A stretch of DNA of 64,000 nucleotides from Sipunculus nudus (lineage: Eukaryota; Annelida; Sipuncula; Golfingiida; Sipunculidae). A program made the position numbers and the translations under genes. Each line of letters starts with the position of its first letter. Within the stretch, counting starts at the first letter, position 1. Positions 12,901 through 24,040 of the stretch are shown piece after piece. The stretch lies in NCBI GenBank assembly GCA_026874595.1, contig CM049310.1:16346058-16410057 (forward strand), read 5' to 3'. Below the pieces are notes generated by a model that made no database searches, had not been told where the DNA came from, and saw only the letters and a program-made list of their open reading frames with translations.

Positions 12901-15900
12901 ACAGAAATTGAGGAAATTTTTAGGACAGTTGTGGATGTGTCGCGCAAAACTACGGTATTTTGCGACGCAGAGCCCAAAATAGAAGATTAATTTTCTTGCT
13001 CCACTCCTTATAATTCATTACTATATAGGCAAACATATCTTGTGGCAAGAACATTTCTCTTGGGAGTGGGGCAAGAAAATTTTTCTAATAAGAAGATTTG
13101 TTTTCTTCTGATAAAGAAAAAAGAAATCTTATGGCAAGAAATAATATCACGCATCCACAAAGTGCATGTGCTTGCACATTACATAATTAAATTTTTTCCA
13201 TAAGAAAAAAAAATCTGATGACAAAAATATTTTCTTTTGAGTCCGTAAATTTTTTTTGTCTTACACTGGTCAAGAAAGTATTTCTTCTGACAAGATAATA
13301 TATTTTGTCATAAGAAAATTAAGAAATATTATCTTAAAGATTTCTTGTCGGAAGAAAATCTTTCTTGTCAAGAAATTCTATCTTAACAAGAAATATTTTG
13401 GCAGTGCGGCAAATGTTGTCGTATATTTAGATCCTATAGTAGCAGAGCTTTGAACCTGTTTGAATATTTTATTCAGCCTCACACAATTTGGTTTATTTTA
13501 GGCCTTATAGGAATCATAGGAATTATGTCCTATATAGTTCTTCGTTACACTCACGAAAGTCCTAAAATATTCCCACATCGTACGCTTTTTCAGCACCTGC
13601 CGTGGTGTAATCCTACGACTGCAATTCAATGTTGGGACATCGTATGATTTGACTATACGAAAGCCTGGACTTATTTTTCGAAGACAGTCGTGACAGTCAC
13701 GTGATCTATAACACGGCTGATTAAAGAAAATTCCTTTGGTCAAACTGATAGTAACATTATTTATGACCTTGACCATATTTTCCTGATCGTATACGCTTAA
13801 AAGCCCATTCCCTATTATTGCTCTTTTACGGGCATCGAGGGAGGCTTCCAGTGTTCGCTCGGCGACTGCAAACCACTAGGTATACATGATATTGATATAT
13901 GTCAAAGCTTTCGATTTTCATATGCTAACGATTTTCGTTAGAGCTGCTGATAATCGTATTTATTCTTTTCACAACTATCATCAGTCAAATCTGTCATCTT
14001 GCACCGATCAGTTTATCCCGTCAGCCGTATGAAGAAACGGTGTTGACATGCGGCTACAACAGAGTCTGCTTCCACACAAATTAAGGCTGATGTGACACAT
14101 TTACTGACGACAGCAAATCTCGCCTTTTAACATTTTTATTATTATTTATCACCTTGCGCTTATATATAATAGTCTAAACGAAGATAAATTGTAGTTGTAG
14201 AAATAAGTGATACATCACTATAAGTAATTTGCAAGATATAAATAGCGTATTACTCGTATATAGCTGATAGTTCTTTGGAGGTTTTCCTACCTTTCTATCT
14301 TAGCCAGGGACAGCAGGGCCTGTTTCCTTATTTGCTCCTTGCCTTTCTTCTGCTGGGCGATGATATCTTCCAGGTCGAAAAACTCGTGGTCAGACTGGTC
14401 TGTTGTCTCATCGCTAAAATTGTACACAAGACTTACATGCTTGATCAATATGAACCCTGCTGATACACATTCAACATTTTTACCAATTTATTAATTTTAT
14501 ATTTCACGGTTTTCTAGACGTTTCATGAAGGAGCGAGGACCTGGGTGGTGTCGTTTTTTTTTAATATTTACGTTGGTGATTGGTTCCAATAACCAATCAA
14601 CGTCAGTGAAAAGAGATTTTCCAGCACGTCATCTCTTTCAAGATAACGTGACAGCTGAAAAACTAGACTTTCTCTCAGACATCAATATTTTTGCCATTTT
14701 TTCTCTCCATAATCGCCCAGTTGCGGATATCGGAGGGAAGCTTCCAGTCATTGCAAACACCTACTTTAAATGTACTGGCAATGTAAAAGATCCATTGGAA
14801 AAACGCTAAGTGGTATGAACTACAGGATTACGGGAAAGTCGCTACTTTAAGGTAGGATTTCAATTATATTTGAGGAAAGTCAAATCGTGAACTGCGGTCA
14901 ACTGTAACAAGCCAGCCTTTAGATATGCGAGCAAGCTCACTGACCTACCTAAAGAATATAAAAAAAAAATTATTTGCTGTTTAGTAAAACGTATAACTAT
15001 ATTGAATTATATGAACGAGCTATCTTACCTCTTTACGCTTTGTTTGTTGCAGCTTGATTTAATATCACCTGCATTGGTGCTCCACGGGAGAACTTTCCTA
15101 CAGACAGATAAATAAACAACTTATACGTAAATCAGTGAAACACAAATAACCATAAGCATAATACCGAAATAAAATTGAAGACTATTTCACAGTGGTTTAA
15201 ACATGAAATTCGTAGCCGGAGTTCCCCAGGTTGAAATCATCGGAGCACCAGGCATATTATTTTTATGATAACATAAGTTAAAGCTCTGATGGTCCAGCGT
15301 CCATGTATAAGATTTTAGATCTAGTAATGGCACATAGGCCAATCTTTATCCATTGTTATGTGGAAGTCAACTATACATCTCCAACAGAACATACTATAGG
15401 CATGTTTATATTTATTTTTTTAGCAAAAATCTGTCATTTTATCAGTTGGAACACCTCAAATACCTCCCTAAGGCCAAAACAGGTATGGTTCTCAGGCACT
15501 TTTTTTTCCAGAAATCAGTGCGGGCGGACGATATTCAATTTTTTACTTTTCTTTTCTCTGTTTCTATAAAAATGTCATATGATCAGGGAAAAGCATGAAA
15601 ATAAATGATTATTTTTGCTAAACAGTTAAAAGCCTTGCATAACAATGGAAATCTGATCAAAAATGCATTATTTTATTTTTTGAAAGATGAAAATAAAAAA
15701 ATTATTGAGATGGGGAGTAAAAATTGACGCGGGCGATGCCTGAGAACCATACCTTTTTTTCTTTTTGGCCTCAGCCGCGATTGGTAGGTCTCTGAAATAT
15801 ATTAAAATGTCGAAATCGAGGGTGAAGTTACGAATAATCCTTGTTACTGACTTGAAGAAGGTACGGAAAGCCCTGGTCTTGCCATTTCCTGCCGTCAATA

Positions 15901-18900
15901 GGTCGTCCCAGGTATCCACTTTGAATGCCACATGATCCTCGTCTTTCAGCATGGTTAGAAAATTCTTCGTTTTCCTGAGATAAAAAATGGAAACAACAAA
16001 TAAGCTTGAAAGACAGAGTACTATTTGATAAAAAATCAGTCCTTTTAAATTTCCGTAGAAAACGCGCAAGGTCACAATTACCCTATAACATTTCAGTTTC
16101 CCCTGAACCCATGCCATACGTAAACAATTTATTTATAAAATAGGATATCATATATTGAAAATGAAAGTAAACCATACATATACATTTCAAAACTAAGAAT
16201 TTAGATTTAATGAATTCACTCATATCTTAAAACGAACGTCAGTATATTGGTTGAAATTACATGCATGAATTAAGTGCAGTGACGTACAATCTTTTAAACA
16301 TTGTGGTGAGCATTGAAAAATGTCAATTTTTCAATAATTGGCAGATCAGTTGAAAAAAGCTGTTATGAAAAAATGAGGCAAAGATCAAGGATATAACTAA
16401 ACAATACCTTGTTAAAAAAACATCTTAGAAATGCAAGACTGTCAATAAATAATAAAACATGATTAAAAATGATTGGTTGTTTAGTGTTGCAAATATTAAA
16501 AAATGTGACCATTAAGGTGAGGCTCACAACACATGCCATGCCACTTGGCAACGAGATCCAGAGGAACCACAAGACTGTAAAATAAACATGTGCTTTTTGT
16601 CACGAGATTTTTCGTCACCTTTAACGCTATCCTGTTTTGTCATATTTCATTTAAATGAATGATCGCCAAAGTTATATGAGCACCATGCAATGGTGGAAGA
16701 GCGTATGCATGTTATGATTTATCGATAGTAAATCACGTTTGCTTGGTGCAAATTAGACAATTACTTTTTTTTTACTAAATCACAAGAGGCGTTTTATGTC
16801 ACTGCCCATTTGACTTAGTTAAAAAAGGATTGATTATAAAAATACCAACTTTCCCATGAGGAGGTTCTTGCTGAAGAAACAGAACTTTTTTGGCTGAGCC
16901 GCCGTATTGGACGATGCGGTCCCGTGGGCGTTGGTCTGTGACGTTTTGCTATGGTCGGCATCTTTGGAATCTAAAACGCTGGTTCTTCTAACTGACGCCC
17001 TTGTCTTCACATCTAATCGGGACATTTCGGATCGGTTCGGGTGCATCCGGCTGCTTTTCAATGACAGAATAACATGGGTATGAATAACAACTGCCATACA
17101 TGTGTATACATCAAGGTCTGTTCAGCAAGGGGGAAATATTACTAATTATTTATCAACAAGACACCAAGAGGTATGTTTTGATATAAACAATAACGCATAT
17201 TTGACGACAGTTTAATTCACATAAATATTAAAAATCCAACCCACTGAATACTACCCTCCACTCAAGCATAATATATACTAATACGTCACCTACTGAGACC
17301 AGGACAGTTTTTGCCGATTAGTCATACGAAAATACCGGTTGTCGAAAAAGCATTCGAGTGCTAGAGCAATGCTCAAAGGGAAAGTATACAACTGTCGCAC
17401 ACTGCACCCATATGCATACAAATCGTTCCCAATCATCAGAAATCCAGAGTTTGAACGCGATATACGTACCCGCCTATCATGCTCAAACGCCTGGCGTAAC
17501 CCAGTGGGGGAGGGGCGTTCCGGAGTGACGTAACTGTTTCTAAGGTCAAAGGTAGCTGGATAGGAGAAAATAATTGTTACATAATTAATAAAAATGGGGA
17601 AAGCACAAAAAAGTAGGAAAATAACAGCGAGACAAAGGAATTTCTGTTAATTGTTTAAAGTCCATGACTATCCCCACACACATACCTATAGTTATCATCG
17701 AATTTGCTGCATGGATTTTTTATTTTCCTGGATCAATAAATTTACTACTTACATCTTATCATTTGTAAAAACAATTTTTCTCCTACGCATAGACGCAGAA
17801 ATCAGAATAATATGATTTAAAAATTGTACGGTAACACAACCTTTCTTATTAGCGAGTAATAAACGACAAGATTCATTTGCGGCTCTTCCGACGAGTCAAT
17901 GCATCTATAATCATCATTAACTGCGGATTGTCGTGTGTGCCTTTTGTGTGTGGCGTCACCGTATTTCTGCATACGTGGGAGAAATTAAAATTTGCTGAGA
18001 CTTGTATTACGATCTCATAATGTCTTGTATACATAGAGCAAATGGTTTCGTAGTAAGATCTAGACACTAACCTTGGTACGTAGCTGCCTGCTCTTCATGT
18101 TCAGCAAGGACACCAGCAGTGTGTAGATACAGTCAAGCTTGTTCAGGAAGGCTTGTAATTTCCGGTTTGGTTTCCGGCTGCTGGAAACAAACATTACAAA
18201 ATTATGATTCACCATTAAATCAAACCGCTCAACACCACGATAACAGGACGGGATTTATTTATTCAAAACAAGGAATAGCTTGTAGGCTTCCCTGAAGCCA
18301 TATACACACACCTTTATCCGATGTTGTGTACGGCAACGACAAAGACAATTGAATTTGACAGAGCGTTTAGGTCTACTCATTAATCTGCCAACGTTAAGAC
18401 GTACGCCAAAAGCGCACAGGATTCTTTTAACATGATCGCGCATGAGGACGATGATATTCCAGTGATTACAGTCCTCAGACTCCTGTTACCTTAAAGATAT
18501 CGTGTTGATAAGATGCCTGTTTAATTAAATGAAGACAAATTTATTGATATTATGCCAAGACTATGTGAAGACTGAAACATTATAAAACTGGATTATAAAG
18601 TAGCGTGTATTAAAAAAAAGCAATTCACCAGATTTCTTGTCTCTCTGGACGTTGACTTACCTAATCTAGCTAATCGGAGCATCTCAATGGACAACACTTC
18701 CCAGACAGTAAACAATGCCTTGTTTTATCGACTCTCCCGTCTTTTCTTACCTTTTTGACGACTGTAAGACGATGTACTTAGTCCCCCGTACACTGTCCCC
18801 ACTGTTATTTGAATCTGCCTCATTGTGCCATAGATCCGCACTCTCCGCCCTCATAGTTCTTAACAGATTACTAGAGAGTCTCTGAAGCTCCATCGTCAGG

Positions 18901-21900
18901 TCCCCCGGCTGTTCCTCCAGGGCCTGTAGCCGCGCCCGCTCCCTCTAGAAATCACAACAGTATTTACACTACTTTTTGCTCACTGAATAATCACTGCTAT
19001 TATTATGAAAATGTTTCGATTCATCGGCCCATATCCCGTCTAAAATGTTACAACAATGCAACAAAGCCTTATACACGTGAAACAAAATGAATTGAACCGT
19101 TATTCAGATTCGTCCACGACATTTGCACCACGGGTTTAGAGGCTAAACAGGCGGTACTTTTAATAAAACTAGAAAAGTTGTCAGAGACTAAATCAAAACC
19201 TCCATAAGAATCCCATTCAAACTATGTGCTAATTGCGTTCAACTGTGTTATAATTTGTGGGTGCTACACAACAAATGTGTGCCATGAAAATGTGTCACAA
19301 ACTCCATTATTGGATCAAAAGTGACCTGTAGAACAAAGACGGCCCTTAATACCAGTGAATGGCTCGGTGCGTTGGCCAAGATAAACGAACTGCCCTATTG
19401 CACAATAGTAAAGCCTCCCTTAAACAAGGTGGTTCGGATAACCTCCAATATTAAAAGTTTCTTTTTTCTTGGTTGCTACCGTAACCCTCCATCAAATTTC
19501 ATCCATATTTACTCATAACTTTTGTTAGTCAAGTTGCAAACAGACAAACTCATCAAATAACGAGCCGACCAATGACGATAAAAAAAAATACTTTCCTATG
19601 GTGGCATAACAAGAGAACACGTTAGCAACAAGTGAGCGTTAAGCCGGTTACCAAATAATATATGAATATGTCACAGTATGTCAAGAATGTGTGGGACAGT
19701 TCCAAGAGTGGCTAAATAGTCAGTTAAATAAGCATCAGAATACGTTGACGTACCTGACAATCAGCAAGATGATTCATATATGCTTGACCGGCCTTGACCG
19801 ATATAATCCTCTTTCTGGACTCGTCAAGCATCGCTTTGATGTCCACCATACCTGCCGTGGACACTGCCCTGGATATACTTTTATCTTCAGTTTCTGCATC
19901 TCCGCCTCCCTGTTTCATTAAATTGAAACAGTATAATGTATTTTTCTAAAATATCATTTTACACATATATTATATTATCACCTTATATTGGGTCTAATTT
20001 ATTATGCATTGATATTATTCACTTTTCTTAAATTTATGATATAGTTAGCAATATCTAAACAAATTACATGGCACCATTTCCTTCTTCAAATTAAACTTAA
20101 CCTAAGGTGAATTTGCCATCATAACTACCGGACCATACTTTTCTAACATTGGGTCACATAACAAGGTTTATAATACAGGACTCGGTTGACAAGAGCCTCT
20201 CTATGTATCTTGGCGCAATTTATGACAACGGACGCAGGCTGTTTAAATCTTATACAGCACAGATATTTTTAGAACACTATCTGCAGGGGTTCAGGCCAGA
20301 AAAACGGAAAACTATTATTTACTGGTGAGGATGTGGTCATCTCCAGTGAGTTCCTACGGTTTCCACTTGGAAGATACGAGTCTAATATCCACCAAACTCT
20401 ATCCGCTGATAGATTCCTAACTCGAAACTTTTCTTTTATGTACAGACTTAAACCCAGATGTCGCAAGTCAAAATTAAGGGCATACCGCCAGTGATTTTAA
20501 CGCATAAAAATATATGCAGATGTACATGCATACAACCATTTCCCTAGCTATTCCTTAAAAAACATCTTTTACTTCATGGATTTGTCTTACCTTTTGGCTG
20601 AGTTGTGCTTGGTCTCTCTCTGGGATGAATTTCAATGGTACGTGCTGGTTTCTCTTCTGATACTGCTCAATAACCTGGAACAAGGGATGATCGTTTATAA
20701 ACAAGCAGTTCGCCTAAAATACAACACACGTAATGGAACATCAGAATGTTTTCCGGAAAATCAGGATGCTATATAGGGGGAATATGCAGCACCTTTTAAA
20801 CATACATTACAGATGTACGTAAACAGAACATGGCTTAACCGAAATTCTTTCCAATTGTTCAATAAATTTATTATTTTCTAAATTGATTAATTTATTGACC
20901 TAGTAGGTAGGTTAATGTTATTGACTTCAATTATGTAAAGAAATGAAATATATATTTCATTGTATTAAGGTATGTTTAAATAATACTGTAATATTTCATT
21001 TGCTGTTTAAAAACTTGATAAATTAAGATTTATTCACTATAAAGTATATTTGGACGTTATACCTCATCTGGGATTCCATCGGAGAATTTACTCAAAGTTA
21101 GCTCTCCTGCGTCCAAGCTTACATCTCCAATAGTTTCATATGGCAGGAATCCTGGTCGGAAATGGCCTCGTTCTAAATTTGTGCAGCGTCTCTCATATTT
21201 ACGATCCCAGTGACCGGGTTGCCTTTCGATTATATACGTGTTTTTACTTCGACACGTTACTTTTCGATCGTTCGTTGACTCTGTTTGAATGATCAAAACA
21301 TGATTTTCAGTTCTCATGAACTTATGCTAAACAGGGTAAATGCCATGTCATGCCTTTGCAGGCATAGGTTCAGAAGGGGATGGGAGGCGGCAAATGAGGG
21401 GCGCATGATGGCGCGAAAATGTAGTTCTGTTACTGCTGTTACTAATATCAGCCAACACATTTTTACTTACATACTCATATGCTTCATACTTCTTTATTTA
21501 AAGAAACATTTCTAACAAGGTATATAATTCTGTCATTTTGTTCAATTTTAAAATATAGTCAAATTTTAAAAAATCCATACCGACTCAAATAGGGCGTAAA
21601 TTATGCCCTTGCCCCTACTTTTGAATATGTCTATACCATATTTACGATTTATATTTCACCCGTATCAGCACAGGCTGTCTTTCTATAGGGTCCTGGGCTT
21701 TAGCAACAAACATATAATACATGATTATAAAATATATAAGCACTCATAAACATGAGTATATAAATAAATTTATGTTAAAATGGGGTATACAAAAAGGCAT
21801 ACTGAAATCGCGGTTATACCTTTTGCAATTTTGACAAACAGTAACATACAGAGAGGATATTAATTACTATGAATTTATGTAAATTATTTAATATATATGT

Positions 21901-22504
21901 GCCTCAGGGTTATACTTATTATATCGACAGCAATAACTGCAAATAGTTACAGCGCGTGAAAACACAAGTCTTTCTGGGATAGGTAATCATAATTTTGCAT
22001 GGACGTTTGCGCAGACACCTTTGTTAAAATGATTATAATTTTCGATCCTTGACACTGTAATGAGAGTCCGAATGGTCTTTAATTAAATTAACTTCTGCAC
22101 ATAAATAAACATCTTGTACGTTGATGGGCATTTCAGGTTATTGGTAAAACAATAAATGCATATGAAGTATTATTAATCAAGCGCATTATATTCACTCCTT
22201 TTATTAGTTTTAACTTATAAGTATATATAACATGGACTCATGCGCAGTATGCATTTTTTTCTACAGTATTTTGACATGAATTCTGCTTAAACACAATATC
22301 GAAATAACTTAAAATTTACAATACAGTGCGTCTTGCTTAAAAAAAAATCAAAGTCACATCATCGAGCATACGTGAAAAAGAAAAATCGGCAGAAACAGCA
22401 GAAATAAAGAAAGAAATAACGTTACCTTTCGGAGCAGTGTAGTTTTCTTTTATAAATTTGATCAAATCCGATGTACTGTCTCTTTGTCTCATACGTACCG
22501 CCAT
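9924..22504 (-). CDS. Tandem gene copy A: unrecognised ~630-aa protein, 15 exons seen
   Basis: Function is unknown. I do not recognise the family. Coding exons, 5' to 3': 22504-22426, 21280-21063, 20674-20591, 19909-19754, 18944-18751, 18180-18072, 17555-17470, 17050-16850, 15974-15848, 15097-15029, 14413-14291, 12761-12615, 12118-11989, 10691-10617, 10007-9924 (stop TAA). Every junction has AG/GT and reading phase is continuous, except between exons 9 and 10, where an exon of 3n+2 bases is probably still missing. The start ATG (MAVRMRQRDSTSDLIKF) matches the start of copy B. Visible features: a highly conserved exon 2 (WDRKYERRCTNLERGHF), a charged helical exon 4 (DESRKRIISVKAGQ), a Ser/Thr-rich basic exon 8 that diverges fast, a helical Lys/Gln-rich exon 11, Trp-containing helices in exons 12-13, and a conserved C-terminus (QWLQHRGLPL). 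No signal peptide or membrane segment is evident. Paralogous to the gene at 24041-44853. Confidence 0.75.
10845..11400. repeat. Four diverged ~145-bp tandem repeats in intron 13 of copy A
   Basis: Units start near 10848, 10993, 11142 and 11267. Each carries 'cacaggGATgATTggt', then 'cagaCCTgt' and 'AATATGGCCaccagagcacaatc', then 'attttctttcgc' and 'ctcaacaa'. Units vary from about 120 to 150 bp. The array is intronic and non-coding. The corresponding intron of copy B lacks it, so it arose after the gene duplication or was lost there. Confidence 0.75.
12980..13410. repeat. Low-complexity TTTTCTT/AAGAAA-rich tract
   Basis: Short motifs 'caagaaaat', 'ttcttgtcaag' and 'ataagaaaa' recur in both orientations over about 430 bp in intron 11 of copy A. 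The stretch is rich in small inverted repeats. It looks like simple-sequence amplification with no coding signal. Confidence 0.55.
14569..14606. repeat. Perfect short hairpin with two CCAAT boxes
   Basis: Arms 'acgttggtgattggtt' and 'aaccaatcaacgt' flank a small loop in intron 10 of copy A. The arms hold paired CCAAT sequences in opposite orientation. Function is unknown; it may be the end of a foldback element. Confidence 0.5.
15472..15770. mobile_element. MITE copy 1 (TIR ggtatggttctcaggca)
   Basis: The left end 'ggccaaaac...ggtatggttctcaggca' is mirrored by the right end 'tgcctgagaaccatacc...ggcc'. The element is about 299 bp and sits in intron 9 of copy A. The interior shares 'aaaatgtca..atgatcagggaaaag' and 'gcgggcg' segments with copies at 40066-40300 and 24335-24570. 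There is no open frame of substance, so it is non-autonomous. Confidence 0.8.
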
Positions 22505-22594
22505 GACGGAGTATTATTTCTATTAGATAAAACCGGGACGTGTGTAGCGTGGAAAGACAAGAACTGTACCGTCTACAATGTTCGTCGCCTTGAC

Positions 22595-22656
22595 GTCGTT
22601 AGGGCATCGTCATGGATATACGTAACCTGGTGAACGTCACTTTATTTATGACGTCA
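22595..22656 (-). promoter_or_regulatory. Promoter block of gene copy A: CRE palindrome and X-box-like site
   Basis: A TGACGTCA palindrome lies at 22649-22656, about 145 bases upstream of the ATG. A degenerate X-box-like element, GTCGTTAGGGCATC, is at 22595-22608. Both occupy the same positions relative to the ATG as in copy B, and the intervening sequence is clearly related. CREB/ATF and RFX binding are inferred from the motifs. The X-box here has one mismatch in a core position. Confidence 0.5.
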
Positions 22657-22659
22657 TCG

Positions 22660-23717
22660 AATATGATTTCCGGTCATATTCGTGGACTGGTTTCTGAGCA
22701 CATATTTTGTCTCACGCTGTCGTAAGTTGAGTGCAGATAAAGATCAGCTTCTAATACGAACGGCAAAGGAGTGAATGGCGAAAACAAATACAGTCCAGAT
22801 CTAATGTGAATGCCAAAAACAATATCCCAGTATATATAATTTTACATTTTATTGTTCCTTGCAGATAGGGACGTCTGTCGAGGGCATTAAATCGGACTTT
22901 TCGTTAGGATATTACGTCTGCTAAGGGACATTTTATACAAACCAATGTATATTTAAGGGAAACAGAACGGCAGGTAAAATTGTGTGGTGGAGTTGTAAAC
23001 AAGGCGGTGTACAGGGCAGTATACTGTGGAAAATGAACTGAGCACATTCTTGTCGGCTTCCACACAAAAATAAAACCTGAACCCCTGCTATTCTCTTCAA
23101 TTTGTACTTTAATATACACTTTTATAGGCGGGAGGCAATAGTTTCTTTTTCATTTTGTAATGCAAGTCTGTAGTTATAATTCGTATATACCTTTGGAGCC
23201 TGTGGACGATCATTATGATCAGCCCATGTTCTCCTTCGATCAACCTGTGTATTTGTGTTGGGTGTGTGTGTATAGGGGGGGGGGGGCGCACGGTTCCACA
23301 TCCTTTGCAACAGAACGACGATTCGACTGAAAGCCCGCAAGCGACTTTGTTAAATAGCCATCTAAAGAGCGACTGATCTTGATTCAGAGAGCGGGGCAGA
23401 AGGTTATTAATTGAATAAAAAGAACACAAGCTGCTATATAGTGGACGGGTCACAGTGGCAGCTCGAATACATTATATCTCTGCTGTTATAAACTATTACT
23501 TACCTGCTATACGTAATATCATATACCGTAAGAAAGACAGCTAGGTATGATAATTCCGGGGGGGGGGGGGTATTTTAAACCTATGATAAAGAATACACCA
23601 AAACAATTTTAACAATTGACATCATTCAATTTTAAGAAATATCTTTAAAATGTATGTAGTACCATCGAAAATGATGGATAATCAATGTAATAAAAAGAGA
23701 CAATATGTGGTGCTGGA

Positions 23718-23720
<3 letters not shown>
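22660..23720. other. Intergenic spacer between copies A and B
   Basis: Contains a G-run near 23275 and another near 23560, but no supportable exon. It separates the start of copy A from the 3' end of copy B. Any 3' UTR and polyA site of copy B must lie here or just left of 24041. TTTATT (AATAAA on minus) occurs near 22846, which is rather far. Confidence 0.4.

Positions 23721-23764
<44 letters not shown>
23721..23764. repeat. (TA)n microsatellite
   Basis: A pure TA tract with one T interruption, located just beyond the 3' end of gene copy B. Confidence 0.95.
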
Positions 23765-24020
23765 CATCAAACGCACGACAATCCAATTATAATTTAAATT
23801 TAGAAAAAGAACTGGTGACCAAATCTGAGATTGTCCTTGTCACATTCCATACACGAGTCAGTGACTGAGATCAAGAGCGGAAAATTGGAAGAGAATTGAA
23901 ATTCCCGATTCTTCGGTATAAATCTTAAGTTCATCTAAATGTTTCAAGCAGTGACTGGTATGGTCTGGTGGTGAATCTCGCGACTATTGATGGTATTATT
24001 GTAGGCGGTATATCACTATT

Positions 24021-24035
24021 GGCGCCACCTGTTGG
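24021..24035 (-). promoter_or_regulatory. CTCF-like motif just after stop codon of copy B
   Basis: Minus-strand CCAACAGGTGGCGCC starts 6 bases past the stop codon of copy B. It is the positional counterpart of the motif after copy A. Factor binding is inferred. Confidence 0.5.
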
Positions 24036-24040
24036 TTGAA

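Noticed and set aside
15668-16117. 149-aa open frame on the minus strand
   Set aside because: Only its middle (15848-15974) is exon 9 of gene copy A. The rest is intron and MITE read-through.
23109-23453. 114-aa open frame on the minus strand
   Set aside because: Low-complexity Pro/His/Thr translation over a G-run, no splice or homology support. Lies in the intergenic spacer.
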